Notes under the pieces: generated by a model
What the model saw: the letters and a program-made list of their open reading frames with translations, nothing else
What the model was told of the DNA's origin: nothing
Database searches by the model: none
Part shown: one piece after another, positions 1 to 11,374 of the stretch
How the letters are laid out: the number at the start of each line of letters is the position of its first letter
Position numbering within the stretch: position 1 is the first letter of the stretch
Source: Anastrepha obliqua
Taxonomy: Eukaryota > Arthropoda > Insecta > Diptera > Tephritidae
NCBI RefSeq assembly: GCF_027943255.1
Contig: NC_072895.1
Coordinates: 28,308,001 to 28,372,000, forward strand
DNA: 64,000 nt
Direction: 5' to 3'
Made by a program: the position numbers and the translations under genes

Positions 1-348
1 TCAGTGTTGTACTTGGGGACCTTAAAATCTTGTTAAGCCACGTTTTTTAAACATCCGACACCTTTATTCCTCCGAGTGAATTTGTGTTATCAAAAATGGT
101 CTCAGAGAAAGAATCTAAGTTGAGCGGCATGTTAGTACTCGTGGCATCTTGCAGGTGCTAAATATCGACCACAGAACAGTTTTAAACGTTTTACGCAAAA
201 ATTCTATTCGAAAATATTGGATTTATTTTTCCCCAAACTAAATTTGCAGTAACCAATAAAATGGCGGAGTTTGGTGCATTTTTTCGTTTTTTGCTGTCTT
301 TGAGGCGCTTTGTTGCAATTCAGCCTTTTATACATCCTTTTTTGACAT
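1..348. other. Left edge, brp intron; possible mariner remnant
   Basis: This is intronic DNA of brp with no intact gene. On the plus strand around 142-240 a frame reads VLNIDHRTVLNVLRKN. That resembles the second helix-turn-helix of mariner transposases, which usually has a core like LN-x-DH-x-TV-x-x-HL. The stretch is short and has stops on its upstream side, so it can only be a decayed remnant. The element starting at 349 interrupts whatever followed. Confidence 0.35.
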
Positions 349-369
349 CCCAGCAAACATTTAGAGTGA

Positions 370-430
370 TAAATGAGCAGTGTAGTACAGAGTTCGTATG
401 AGTCATGAGTCATAGGTGATTCATTTATGA
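370..430. repeat. Left part of TGAGTCA minisatellite
   Basis: Three TGAGTCA words and one GATTCAT word occur in this short stretch, in the same style as the larger array at 1763-2245. It is the left half of one array split by the mariner insertion. Confidence 0.65.
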
Positions 431-466
431 GTCATATTTACTCTTAAACATTCGTATTATGTATAC

Positions 467-1760
467 CTGTGGGCAAAAAGTAAGGTGAATTTGGTTGTAA
501 AATGAAAAGTCTTTATTTATTCTTGTAAATCAATTTCATCCCCTTCAAAATAATCTCCTCTCAATGAAATACACTTATGCCAACGATTTTTCCTATCCCC
601 AAAATATGCCAAATAGTCCATTTCCGGTATAGCCATCAGCACCTTCTTCGATTTAGCTTTTATCTCCTCAATCGACTCGAAACGCGTTCCCCGGAGTGGT
701 CTCTTGAGTTTTGGGAATAGCCAGAAGTCACACGGAGCCAAATCAAGCGAATACGGTGGTTGCGGAACGATATGCGTGGAATTTTTGGCGAAATGGTCAC
801 GAAGAACGAGTGCAGTATGAGACGGTGCATTATCGTGATGCAAAAACCAAGAGTTGTTGACCCATAATTCTGGTCTTTTTAGACGAATTGCTTCACGTAA
901 ACGACGCATAACGCTCAAATAATATTCCTTATTAATAGTTTGGCCAGGTGGAAGGAATTCATAGTGTACCACACCACGAAAATCGAAAAAAACTGTCATC
1001 ATGACCTTTATTTTTGAACGACTTTGACGTGCTCTTTTCGGTCTGGCCTCGCCTTTAGCACGATATTCGCTTGATTGGTGGGTTGTTTCAGGGTCGTAAG
1101 CATAAATCCAAGTCTCATCTCCCGTAATGATGCATTTGAGCTTGTCCTGATAGTCTGAAAGCATTGTTTCACACACATCAACGCGACGACTTTTTTCCAA
1201 GAAATTGAGAGTTTTCGGTACCAAACGAGATTTGACTTTTCGTAGGCTCAAATGGTCTTTCAAAATGGTTTTTACAGATCCTTCTGATATTCCGATCATA
1301 TCAGCAAGGTCTTTAACAGTCAACCGACGATTTTTGAACACTAACTCCTTCACTTTATTGACGTGTTGGTCATCTGTTGACGTCGATGGTCTTCCGGAGC
1401 GCTCCAAATCATCAACACATTCTCGACCCTCTTTGAAATCTTTGTACCAGTCTGCGACATGGTCGAATCACCAAATGCCTTCTGCAACATGCTAAACGTT
1501 TCCGCAGCCGAAATTTCATTCCGCAAACAAAATTTGATGGCACATCTCTGCTCAATCAAATCAGACATTGTAAAAATCGAAAAATGCACTCTTGGTCGTT
1601 TGGTAAACACAAGCGTAAATATATTACTGATAATGACATTCACATGAAAGTTGGCCCAGATGTTATTAACAGTGCTGCCAACTCATGAAAAAAATAACTA
1701 GAACGAAATTTTAATCCCGCGAAGTTTGACAAATAAATTCACCTTACTTTTTGCCCACAG
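467..1760 (-). mobile_element. Near full-length mariner transposon
   Basis: The element is about 1.29 kb, the standard mariner size. Its TIRs are near-perfect over at least 25 bp: the left end starts CTGTGGGCAAAAAGTAAGG at 467 and the right end is its reverse complement, finishing at 1760. The transposase is read on the minus strand. It sits inside the TGAGTCA array, so it arrived later than that array. TA dinucleotides lie near both ends, but the exact target duplication is blurred. Confidence 0.9.
517..1573 (-). pseudogene. Mariner transposase with one frameshift
   Basis: This is a cut-and-paste DNA transposase of the Tc1/mariner superfamily. The N-terminal frame starts MSDLIEQRCAIKFCL near 1570 and runs to about 1460. 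There the reading shifts by one base and the remaining ~300 residues continue to a stop at 517. The catalytic DDD triad is intact: D in GDETW, D in HHDNAPSHTA and D in LAPCDF. The last two are separated by 34 residues, which defines mariner (DD34D). Normal length is about 345 residues, so almost the whole protein is present. The single frameshift makes it inactive as read. An assembly error at that base would change this conclusion. Confidence 0.88.
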
Positions 1761-1762
1761 AT

Positions 1763-2245
1763 TATTCATATATGAGTCATAAATGATTCATTTAGGAGTC
1801 AGTTCATGATTCATATGTGAGTCAAAAACGATTCATTTATGAGTCATTTCATGATTCATATATGAGTTATAAACGATTCATTTGTGAGTCATTTCAACGT
1901 TCATATGTGAGTCTTAAATGATTCATTTGTGAGTCATTTCATGATTCATATGTGAGTCATTTCGTGATTCAAATGTGAGTCATAAACGATTCATTTATGA
2001 GTCGTTTCATGATTCATTTGTGAGTCATAAACGATTCATTTATGAGTCAGTTCATGATTCATATAAGTCATTTCATGATTCATATTAGTTATTTCATGAT
2101 TCATATGTGAGTCATTTCATGATTCATAAGTGAGTCATTTCATAATTCATATGTGAGTCATAAACGATTCATTTATGAGTAATTTCATAAACGATTCGCC
2201 TAAGGGTCTTATCATAAACGATTCCTTTATGCGTCTTGATAGTCA
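1763..2245. repeat. TGAGTCA/GATTCAT minisatellite (right part)
   Basis: This is a degenerate array of roughly 20-22 bp steps alternating GATTCATatgTGAGTCATttc and cATAAACGATTCATttatgagtc forms. I count about 12 exact TGAGTCA words here and three more left of the mariner. TGAGTCA is the consensus of AP-1/CNC-type bZIP sites. Whether these sites are bound is unknown; the density may simply reflect amplification of one monomer. Confidence 0.85.
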
Positions 2246-2315
2246 ATATTTCCTACAAACATAGGACTCACTTCGGTCCATATATTCCGAGCGTACTCCG
2301 AATATGTTTGCTGGG

Positions 2316-4379
2316 TTAATACTCATATCGTCCGCGTGAATGTAGGTGCAGCGTTTGGAGTTGCTGAAGTAAAGTAATTTGTTTGCTTTGTGCATGAATT
2401 GTAAATTCAATTTATTTTCGGTATTCTATTCCCGCTGGCTGTTGCACGCTTGCCTACAAATAGGCGAAAAAACACCAACATCGAACACCCACAACGAACG
2501 AACGGAGCCAGCCACCTGCCAACCACATGCGAGTTGCCATTACATGGTCGCATTCACGTTACGAAGAATTGTGGCAGCTACCCGATAATTGCATGTTGGG
2601 AAAAAGTTTAAGTTAAATGGAGCCAAATTATTTTTCTTTACAACTTTGTCGCTAGTTTTATTTACAATATGAAATTAAATCGCAACGACTGGGAAATGGA
2701 AGGTAGAATAAACACAGCACACAATTGAGCAGCTAAGTAATTTATTGTGTACTTTGTAAGTGTGTAGCAACTAGCAATTGATGCTTGTCATATGCGCGTG
2801 TGTGGGTGCAAAATGATTTGCTGTTTTCGAAACAAAAACTCATTCATTATTAGTTTGACCTACAAAAGTGGCTGTACAAAACAAGCGCTGGTTGTGTGTG
2901 TGTGTTTTATGGTGTGAGTGAATGAATGAACTGGGCCATTTAAATCTAATGAATTGACTGGCTGCATTAGTGATTTCACTTTTACTATTTACAAACAAGC
3001 AGTCAAGTTAATTTTTCATTTTTTCTACCAACTGACAAAACAGCACACAAACGCACGTATACATATATTACTTTACATAGTTTATGTGCGCATGTATATG
3101 TGCGCATGTATATGTATTTAAATGCAAAGGTATTGGAGGCATGATTGCATTTGCTAGCGGCAAGGTCTTGTTATTTATTGTATTGTTAGTGGGCGTAGAA
3201 AGTTGGCCTACACAGACACACGCACAGCCATATGCACATTCACAATGACAGACAAACAATTTACAAAACGGTTCACACATACATACGTAAGCATTCAGTG
3301 CCGAGCGTTAACAAGTTAGCAATACTCAAGGACCCGACAATTTGCGCAAACACTAATCACACAGCAGTGCGCGGCGAGTGTTAATTAAGCGTGGTGGAAT
3401 TGTTTTTGTTTTTGAATTTTCTCCCGTCTTTGCATTTTTTAGCGAACTTACGAGCTTACTGACTGAGTGTTGTTTTTTATGTGATTTTTTTTGTCTGCTA
3501 TTCTACAGCAACACAGCAACTTACCCCCTTCTCCTCAGTAGCGAATTTTTTAATCTCCTTCTCCAAGTCGAGCTGTTGCGGTGAGGGTCGTAAATGATTA
3601 GAGATAAATGGAAATTAATTCATGAGCTTCTTTTATAATTTCTTACATCTTTTGTGTGAGTACTCTAAGTTGTGGGCTTTTAACACTTTGAATTAATTCT
3701 ATTTTTTTTTTGTTGGAAGTATGGGGTAGAATTTCACCATTTGCTGGAGCTGCATCAGAGGAACAGTGAGTGTGTCGGGGTTTGCAAAATCAATTGCACT
3801 TTTTTTTACATTTTTCACTGATTTATGGCTACAGAAATCTAATGGTAATGACTCACAATAAGTTCGACGTGAATCTATATCGGAAGTTTCATTGGACTTA
3901 GCTATTTTTTTGCCCTTATTAAGTACCTAAAAAAAAATTGTCTTCAACAAATTGAGTTCAAGGGCAGAACTTAAATGAAAGGCATAATTCTAAGTTGATT
4001 CATTTATTTCATCTGCCGTTATTTTGCATTCGGCCTTGAATTCCACTTGCAGAAATGACTAAATTAAACAAAGTTTCTAAAAGCACTACTGCCCATAAGA
4101 CACGTTCGGAAGATAGCAAACTAAATGGAAACTCGCCGCTCATAAATTTTTTTTCTTTCGAACTATTACTGTCATCTCCATACAACAATATCAACATTTA
4201 GCTTCAGTTAAATCAGATAATTAGACTTTGAAATATCACCGAACAAATAAGAAGAAAAACTAATTTTTTACGGAAATTATTTTGAGAAATTATTCGTTTA
4301 AATTTTTTGCCGGAATTATTCATTTACGAGTCCCACATGTTTCACGTAAGCGTCTGGATATTCATGTAGAAGCAAGTAA
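2316..4379. other. Intronic DNA without recognised gene
   Basis: This stretch has short TG/CA runs (around 2898 and 3090) and T-rich tracts. All open frames are short and low in complexity. I recognise no exon, RNA gene or element. Confidence 0.6.
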
Positions 4380-6575
4380 AAAGGTTTGCTTAAAAAAAAT
4401 GATCGACGACGCGGATGACAATCCACCTATTGCCTATAAGACAGTCATGTCCAAAGTAAGAGGTCCACAAGCTCCTCAACCAACTTGCTCAGAACTGCTT
4501 GAAAAGGTTGTCATCTCACTCTTCCCTCCACAGGAGGTAAGCAGCAGAATTTGTACGTAAGTGAGAGAAAATAATGAAATTCATGCGGTTACAGTGCCAG
4601 ATGTATTAAGCACATTGGCGCGAATTAATTACAACAAAGCATCTGGGCCCGATGGCATACCGAATGCAGCATTTAAAGCGGCGGTGTACTCAAATCCGGC
4701 CGTGTTTGTAAACCTGTATAATTTGTGCCTGACCGAAGGTACATTCCCAAAGAGGTGGAAAAAACAGCGTCTAGTACAATATTATTACTAAAACCGGAAA
4801 AGCAGCCCGATCAGCCATCGTCATACAGACGGGTGTGTATGCTCGATACGGTTGGGAAGGTATTCGAAAAAATGTTAAGCGAAAGATTACGGGAGTATCT
4901 GGATGAGCCAGGAGGTCTCTCAGACAATCAGTTAGGTTTTCGTAGAGCCAGATCTACTGTTGATGCAAGAGGGATAGTAGTTGATTTGGCCAAAAAGGTT
5001 GTTAATAAATTCAATGACACCAGAGCGACGAAAAAATGTGCAGTTATAAGATTAGACATAAAAAACGCATTTAATACAGCCAATTGGGCAAATATTTTGA
5101 ATGCACTCAGCAGCTTCTCGGTACCAAAATAAATTATTAGAATTATCCGCAGCTACTTAAAGCAGAGAGTACTGCAGTATGATACAGAGGAGGGCCCAAA
5201 GAGCTACAGCATGTCAGGTGGAGTACCGCAAGGATCTGTTCTTGGACCAACCCTATGGAATGCTATGTACGATGGCATTCTTAAAACCGAAAGGCCCGCT
5301 AACACAACCATAGTGGAGCATGCCGACGATAGTGCACTCGGTGGGTTTGATAAACATATCGATAGACTGCAAAATGTATGTGATGATGCCATAACAAGCA
5401 TACAAAGGCGGTTGGATAACGCCAGCCGGTGTTGGTGCTGATCAGCAGGAGCAAGCAGGAAGAAAAGCTGTCAATATCAGTTGGTGGCCACGATATAGAA
5501 TCCCAAAGGCTATAAAATATCTTGGCATGTACAGTGATGCCAGACTAACATTCAGGGAACATCTTAAAGCTGTTAGTGTGAAGGCGACAAAGGTTAACAA
5601 TGCACTTATGGGCATGCTACCGAACTTAGGAGGACCACAGCGGGCCAGGAGAAAAATTCTTTCCACTGTGACAGACTCCAGAATATTGTACGCCTCTCCA
5701 ATCTGGGCTGAAGCAAAAAAGTGTCATTTTAAAAAAGTACTGCAGGTCAGTAGAACAAGTGCGTTGAGGACCGCACGTGCCTATAAAACGGTGTCGGACA
5801 ATGCAATCAGAGTCATAGCTAGCAAAATGCCTATAAACATCCGGGAAAACTTACAGAAGGGGTTGTACTGCTCGCAAGGTATGTAGCCGTCAGCCGAATT
5901 GAAACAAGCAGAACGTTCTACCTCGATAGCTGACTGGCAATCAAAGTGGGACCAGTCATCAAAAGGCCGGTGGACGCATAACTTGATCCCACGGATTAAC
6001 GAGTGGATGTGCCGGAAACACGGAGACGTTGAATTCTTCCTAACGCAGCTATTAAGGGGACACGGATGTTTCCAAAAATATCTGCATCGCCTAGACTTAT
6101 CTGGTAGCCCTTATTGTCCTGAATGCGTGGACGCAAAGGAGACGGTCGAAGATGTGGCCTTCTATTGTAGCAGGTTCGTTAAGGAATGCGAGGACCTGGC
6201 AAGAACAACTGGTGTGTTTCTGACTCCCATTAACCTAGTCCCACAAATGCTTGAGTCGAATGAAAAATGGAGGGTAATGCAAGCTTTTGCAACTCGAATT
6301 ATCGTGGAACTTCGCAACATTGATTGGAGACGAAGGATCGATGCGAGACGAACGAGGCAGCAACCATAACTGTCGCTTTGATACAAAGCAGCAAGACGAA
6401 CAGTAGACGAATAGGACTGACTGATTGAGCTTATTGCTCACGACGGCCTCCAGATGTAATTACCAAAACGATATCCCTCTAGGATGAACCGTTGGACTTG
6501 AGGTGCTTTTAGTGGCGTTAAAGTCCCACACCGACTTTGGATTGCTTTTACACCTCGTAAAAAAAATAAAGAAAC
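4380..6575 (+). mobile_element. 5'-truncated R1-like non-LTR retrotransposon
   Basis: A LINE fragment starts in the N-terminal part of the reverse transcriptase and runs through the C-terminal zinc region into a short 3' UTR. That UTR ends in an A-rich tail near 6557-6575 (AAAAAAATAAAGAAA). The upstream endonuclease and ORF1 are missing, as expected for 5' truncation during target-primed reverse transcription. R1 clade is my reading from RT blocks such as NYNKASGPDGIP and from the CPEC...YC zinc cluster near the C-terminus. A related clade is possible. Confidence 0.85.
4381..6369 (+). pseudogene. R1-like reverse transcriptase pseudogene
   Basis: RT blocks appear in order: KASGPDGIPN (about 4640), GKVFEKMLSERL (about 4850), LGFRRARSTVDA (about 4930), RLDIKNAFNTANW (about 5050), GGVPQGSVLGPTLWN (about 5217) and the active-site block HADDSALGGF (about 5318), which keeps both aspartates. 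The C-terminal part (5899-6369) has a C-x2-C...C zinc cluster. There are in-frame stops at 4558 and 5130 and frameshifts near 4750, 5435 and 5890, so it is dead. Codon order and spacing otherwise follow a normal LINE ORF2. Confidence 0.88.
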
Positions 6576-9539
6576 AAAAATTTTCATATTTCGTACATAC
6601 ACAGCACTCCTTTCCGTCGCTGTGAACAACTAATCACAAGCAAGAAAACCACTATAAAGGATTTGCTAAGATAATTCCCTCCACGGTCAAATAACAACAC
6701 GCCATTGAATTGTTTTTCGAGAGGTATCAGAAATCGTTTATTTGTGCAGTTAAATCGTGAATGTTCCTGCTAGGCATTTTTCAACGCGTTATTGCGGATG
6801 AACGGAAGCTAGCTCGGGAATTGAAATTCCTGATTGTGACTTATACGAAACAGCTGCGTCGGTCCGAGCCAGTTTTAAGCGCTCTCATTAAATTAGTTTT
6901 ACGCCAAAATCCATATCACAGCACATTTTTTATAGTTCATTTCAGATATATATATACATGCGCCTTTAAAGAGACTCCCTTTGCTCATTTTAAGTAAGAT
7001 TTTTAAATAAAAATACTGAAATTAAATACTTGGAGTCACTTAACTAAATAAATATAAAACCCAAAACCATTTTTAGCAGCCACATTTGCTATTAATATTT
7101 CGCAGAGTATTCCATGATAAACGCGAACACATCACTTAGATGAATGTACGTGGCGTATGAGCAACAATATGTATGCTCTCACTATATATGACAGGGCGTA
7201 TGAGCAACAAAACTAGACATGTACATTTTTCTATTTGATTTCATTTGTATTTTCGTAATTCACCAACTGACAGCATAATTTGTGAATGGCCACGAACAAA
7301 CGACTATAAACGTAGCATAATTAAAAAGAATAAATACTTTTGTTAACTAAAAACAACAACAACCACAACAAAAACAAGCCGAACAGAACTTAATTTGGAT
7401 GAGGGGCAAGTGGTGCAAAAAGTAGTGCTAGCAACAGCAGCGACAATATTAAGCGTAGTACACTAAAGTGGCAGCAACAACACAAACAACAACAACAACA
7501 ACAACAGCGACACCATCGGTAATACCAACATCAAACACAACGTCCACATTTCATAGTAACAAAATAGTGGTAGTCGCAATTTTGTTTTATTATTATGCTC
7601 GTCTTAATCCATCTTCCACCATAAACTTTGCCATCCACTGCCATTGCCATTTTCGTGCCATTTTGTTATTTCCTCTCACACGCGTGTCGTCGCGTTCCGC
7701 ACAGCTTAAAAAGCACAGAGCAGCAGCGAGCAGAGCGTACGCCAAGCTATGCGTATAATTCGCGCATTGTGTGTGTCGCAACGGATTCAAGGACATGTTA
7801 AATTGTACGATTTTTATGTGCTGCCAAAATATCGAGGACATTGTGCGCGGTTAGCGACGTGTGCGAAAGTTTCATATGCTCGACTGGGATTGCTGAGCAG
7901 TGGTGAGTGGTGAGTGGAGAATGGCGAACTGTAGAGCAGGCTGCCCGTTTGAGGGTCATAATCAAGAGGGCGGTGTAAATTACAAGGTTGTTTGGATATT
8001 TTATATAGTTATTTGGTTGGTTGGTGGCTTAGACTGGATAGCTGATAGGCATGGCGCATTGCTTGGTGGTTCATTGGCGGTTATCGTTATTTGGCGATTG
8101 GGGCAGCTGGCGTCGACAAGCCTAGCATGTTCGTGAGCACTTTGCAGCCTTACTTATAAATACATTCCGCAGTAGCAAATCTATTGTATAGTTTTTTTTA
8201 TTTGGCACAAAATACCGAGTTATGCGCAATTATTTATTTGTGTGGTGTGCGCTACTTTGTGCTTTTTGGGTTGTTAAATATAGCCAAGTGGGCGCAAGCA
8301 GGCACAGGGCTCTCTTTTGCCCTTCTCTGCGATGCGCCACCTAATTCTTGTTTATAAATAAATTCAAACAAATAGAGATTGAAAAGAAAATAGAAGTAAT
8401 GGAGGAACACATAGGCAACTGCTCGCACTTTCGTATTGACCAATTCGAAATGAAATTGGCTTAAGTTTTTAGTAACTAGGAAATTTTTGAAATGATGCAT
8501 GAAAAAGACGATTGGCTGTGTTTTGGGATAGCTTAAAATATTAATATCTTAATTTTAAAATATTTCTCAAACAGTTTTAGCAAATGCTGCTTATGTACAA
8601 GCCTCTGACCGGATATAACGACCGGCTAAAAAATTTAAATTAAAATTTCAAGACGCGCATAGTTGCTGAACTGACTTGATTTTTAGGGTTCTGAAGAAGA
8701 AGAGAGATTGAAGAAGAAAAAAAAGAAAAGAAAAATTGTTGTACTCCAAAATCTCTCTAGGTGGGTAGGTGAAAAGGTTGAAGTACCACTCAGGCACACC
8801 CCAAGTAGCCCTAAAGCGCCGTTTTGACAACATTTTAAGACCTCAAGCAGGCAAATATCTACAGCCAACCAGACCTGTTCGGCAAGGTTGATGGGATTTG
8901 GGTTGGAGGACACCTTCTAGGAAAGCTACGCACAGCTTCTGCAATGGAGATTAAATTAAATAAATTTTTTTCTGGAAATAACTTTTGCTGATATGTCGGC
9001 CTTTTATGTGAGGGTTGTCGAGAAGATCGAACGACGCATACTTGCGGTTGTATTAACCCCCTTTTTTTCCTTGTTCACTCCTCTCGGGATCATAAGCCCT
9101 CGACAAGACTTCGCCCGCCTTGGTTTCGTTAATTTATTTGATTTCTGACAGGGAAGGTGATTAGCCTGCCGCTATCAGTCCTAAGTAGTGGGAATTCCCA
9201 CCTATCGTTGCTTAGGAACAACGCTTTCTTACTGCTTGGAGCGCCATCTGTGTGTCACATTTTTCTACCAAAAGGATCACACAGATGGTTGAGGACTTCG
9301 CTAAATTTCGTGTGTCTGCGCTATTACCGCGGCTGCCCGCTTCCTCCTGCTGGCGCCACTGATGCAATGTGTAACTGTGTGATTTTCTTTGCTTTTTTTT
9401 GCTTGTTTTAGCAGCCACAATGCAAATAATGCGCTGACTATTGTGCGGATGGAAAGGATACGTTTTTGGAGTTGAGGAATGAGTGTTTTTGTGTTTTTTT
9501 AGAAACAGGGAGAGCAGGTAAATTTTGGAAAAGTGTGAG
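6576..9539. other. Intronic DNA without recognised gene
   Basis: AT-rich intronic sequence with (CAA)n stretches at about 7345-7370 and 7478-7508. A short hairpin is formed by CATCTGTGTG near 9245 and CACACAGATG near 9279. Open frames are short and overlap low-complexity sequence. I see no exon or element. Confidence 0.6.
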
Positions 9540-9545
9540 GACCGT

Positions 9546-9622
9546 ACTTTACGTGGGATTCGAACCCACAACCTCTGGGATGGCAGGCTAGTGTACTTAC
9601 GATAGACTACCGAGGCGCTTTA
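9546..9622 (-). repeat. tRNA-Gly-like SINE head or tRNA pseudogene
   Basis: Read on the minus strand, this has a perfect B box (GGTTCGAATCC) inside a fully paired T-arm (GTGGG/CCCAC). Upstream is a GCCTGCCAT segment matching the anticodon arm of tRNA-Gly(GCC). The would-be acceptor strands GCGCCTC and GTAAAGT do not pair, so this is not a functional tRNA gene. A tRNA-derived SINE head or decayed tRNA copy fits best. It differs from the SINE family at 51.9 and 62.3 kb. Confidence 0.65.
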
Positions 9623-10299
9623 AGCCACTGATAAAATTCATGGAAAAGTGAGATCCAAAATGCTAGAGTCTCAGCCCATCATGCTTCAGACAGCTATTAC
9701 AGAAAGGAGTCAAAGTATTATGAACTCACAACGCGTACAATGTCAGGAAGGCGCACCCACAAAATTCGAGCGATAAGGCTTTGTTGACTCTAGAACTGCG
9801 CTCTAGTGCTTTGGATCTATGTATGACCCGAAGGATATTCCAATTCGGCTCACTTGTGTACTTACTAAGCGCATGCTGAGTTAGAGCGAGGTCTTCTCAG
9901 GTCTTTTCAGAAACAAACAATTGTGTTTTTTAAGGAAATCGCAATCCACTCATTACGCGTAGAATGAGATGAACTTGATCGTCCACTCATCTACCCAGCA
10001 ATACCCTGCAATGCTCCAGTGATCAGATACCCAAAACATGCTTAATATCAAATCACTCGGATGCGGTTGAGAGAGAAATCAGGCATTCCCGGACTTATTG
10101 TGAGCGCACAAGCATCGAGCAAAGGGCCCTACTTGCCAGTTCGAAATCGGAGTAAATGCCTAAGATTAACGGCTAAGCAGGATTTTGCACAGTGTTTTGT
10201 GGCGTTAGCAAGCATCGTTCATTATGAGCTGCGCCCATCAGATCGAGTCTCACTTCAGACCTCTCCTGTCAACAATTAACCAGATCGCAGCCGGCGATC
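9623..10299. other. Intronic DNA without recognised gene
   Basis: No exon, RNA gene or clear element boundary is seen. The last part may belong to the LINE remnant that follows, but I recognise no motif before 10300. Confidence 0.5.
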
Positions 10300-11010
10300 G
10301 AATAGATGTGGAGGAAGCTACAGACCTGCCAAAACGCTGCCATAAGGACGGCGACAGGATGTCTACTGATATCCCTAATACAACATCTTCTCGACGAGGC
10401 TCATATGCTACCTGCGAAGGAGCACAACAAACTGCTCAGCAAGCAGTTCTTGCTAGGAAGTTACTGCAGGCCTCACCCATGCAGACATCTGCTTGGGCCT
10501 GAGCCACCTCCCAGGCATGTCAATTACGCGGACGAGATCCAATACGAAACAGACAGATAGCTGCTGGATTGGACAGTGTAGAGATAGATCACCAACGAGA
10601 TTCATCGGGATACCATCACCACTTTCTTAAGCTACCGACCACCGAATGCCGTTATCGGAGTCCAACCACCACCCATCGTAGACGAAGAGCTCCAACTTCA
10701 CCGAGAGTCCCGAGTAACCTTGACACAATTACGTTCTGGCTACTGAAGCAGGTTAAAGTCCTACTTATCCAGAATCGACCCCGACATACTAAACATATGT
10801 CCGGCATGTGAAGGCACTACTAACGACACTAACCACCTTTTTACATGCCCCATCAAACCCACTAATCTAACACTCCTCTCCCTCTGGACCCCACCTGTCG
10901 AAATAGGTAGTTTCCTGGGGCTACCGTTAGATGAGCTAGACGAAGACGACCGGTGATTATCCTACACTGACAGGGCACAGTTACTGCTACAACAACAACA
11001 ACAGAAGTGG
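10300..11010 (+). mobile_element. Jockey-clade LINE 3' remnant
   Basis: The C-terminal part of a Jockey-type ORF2 is spread over shifted frames. The first block (10306-10560) reads TCQNAAIRTATGCLL, then LPAKEHNKLLSKQFLLG and PPPRHV, typical of the post-RT region. The second block (about 10720-10950) contains a zinc cluster, CPACEG then NHLFTC, and ends LGLPLDELDEDDR. The element closes with a (CAA)n tail near 10993-11008. Several frameshifts and stops make it inactive. The endonuclease and RT core are absent. Confidence 0.75.
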
Positions 11011-11374
11011 AAATAATTCACTAATATGAGGGGTGTTGTATTCCATCAGGCTGCTAGGCTGCACGCATCTTTAACGACACGCAAGAATTGCCGAAAGCTT
11101 GAATTGCAAGCCTCCAAGCAAATATGTGGCATTAACGCATTTGTAAAATGCTCACGATGAGCAATAGGAGCTCGTGAAGAAGAGCACGCAACTTTTTTCA
11201 CCAAAGATTGGCATGAGAGTCAACCACCAGAAACCACATTTTTTCCACTAATTTCTCGAGCCCAAGTAGCTTGCATGGCTTACCCTTACAGCCATAAAAA
11301 TCTCTATGGATTTATTAGGTAGTTTGGTAACTAAGTACCGCATATAAGGACCTAGCGAGCGTATTGTGAGAAAG
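11011..11374. other. Intronic DNA without recognised gene
   Basis: No coding or repeat signal is visible between the Jockey tail and the RTE-like fragment. Confidence 0.5.

Larger units (their letters stand above)
349..2315. mobile_element. TIR-bounded element with internal TGAGTCA array and nested mariner
   Basis: The first 12 bases (349-360, CCCAGCAAACAT) recur as a perfect inverted copy at 2304-2315. Between them lies a degenerate minisatellite built of GATTCAT and TGAGTCAT words, present on both sides of a full-length mariner (467-1760). Removing the mariner leaves about 0.67 kb, a size typical of non-autonomous DNA elements (MITEs). No coding capacity of its own is visible. I found no convincing target-site duplication, so the superfamily is open. 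A chance pair of 12-mers cannot be fully excluded, but their position at both edges of the array argues for real element ends. Confidence 0.6.

Noticed and set aside
9546..9622. Functional tRNA gene on the minus strand
   Set aside because: The B box and T-arm are perfect, but the acceptor strands do not pair, so it is a tRNA-derived relic.
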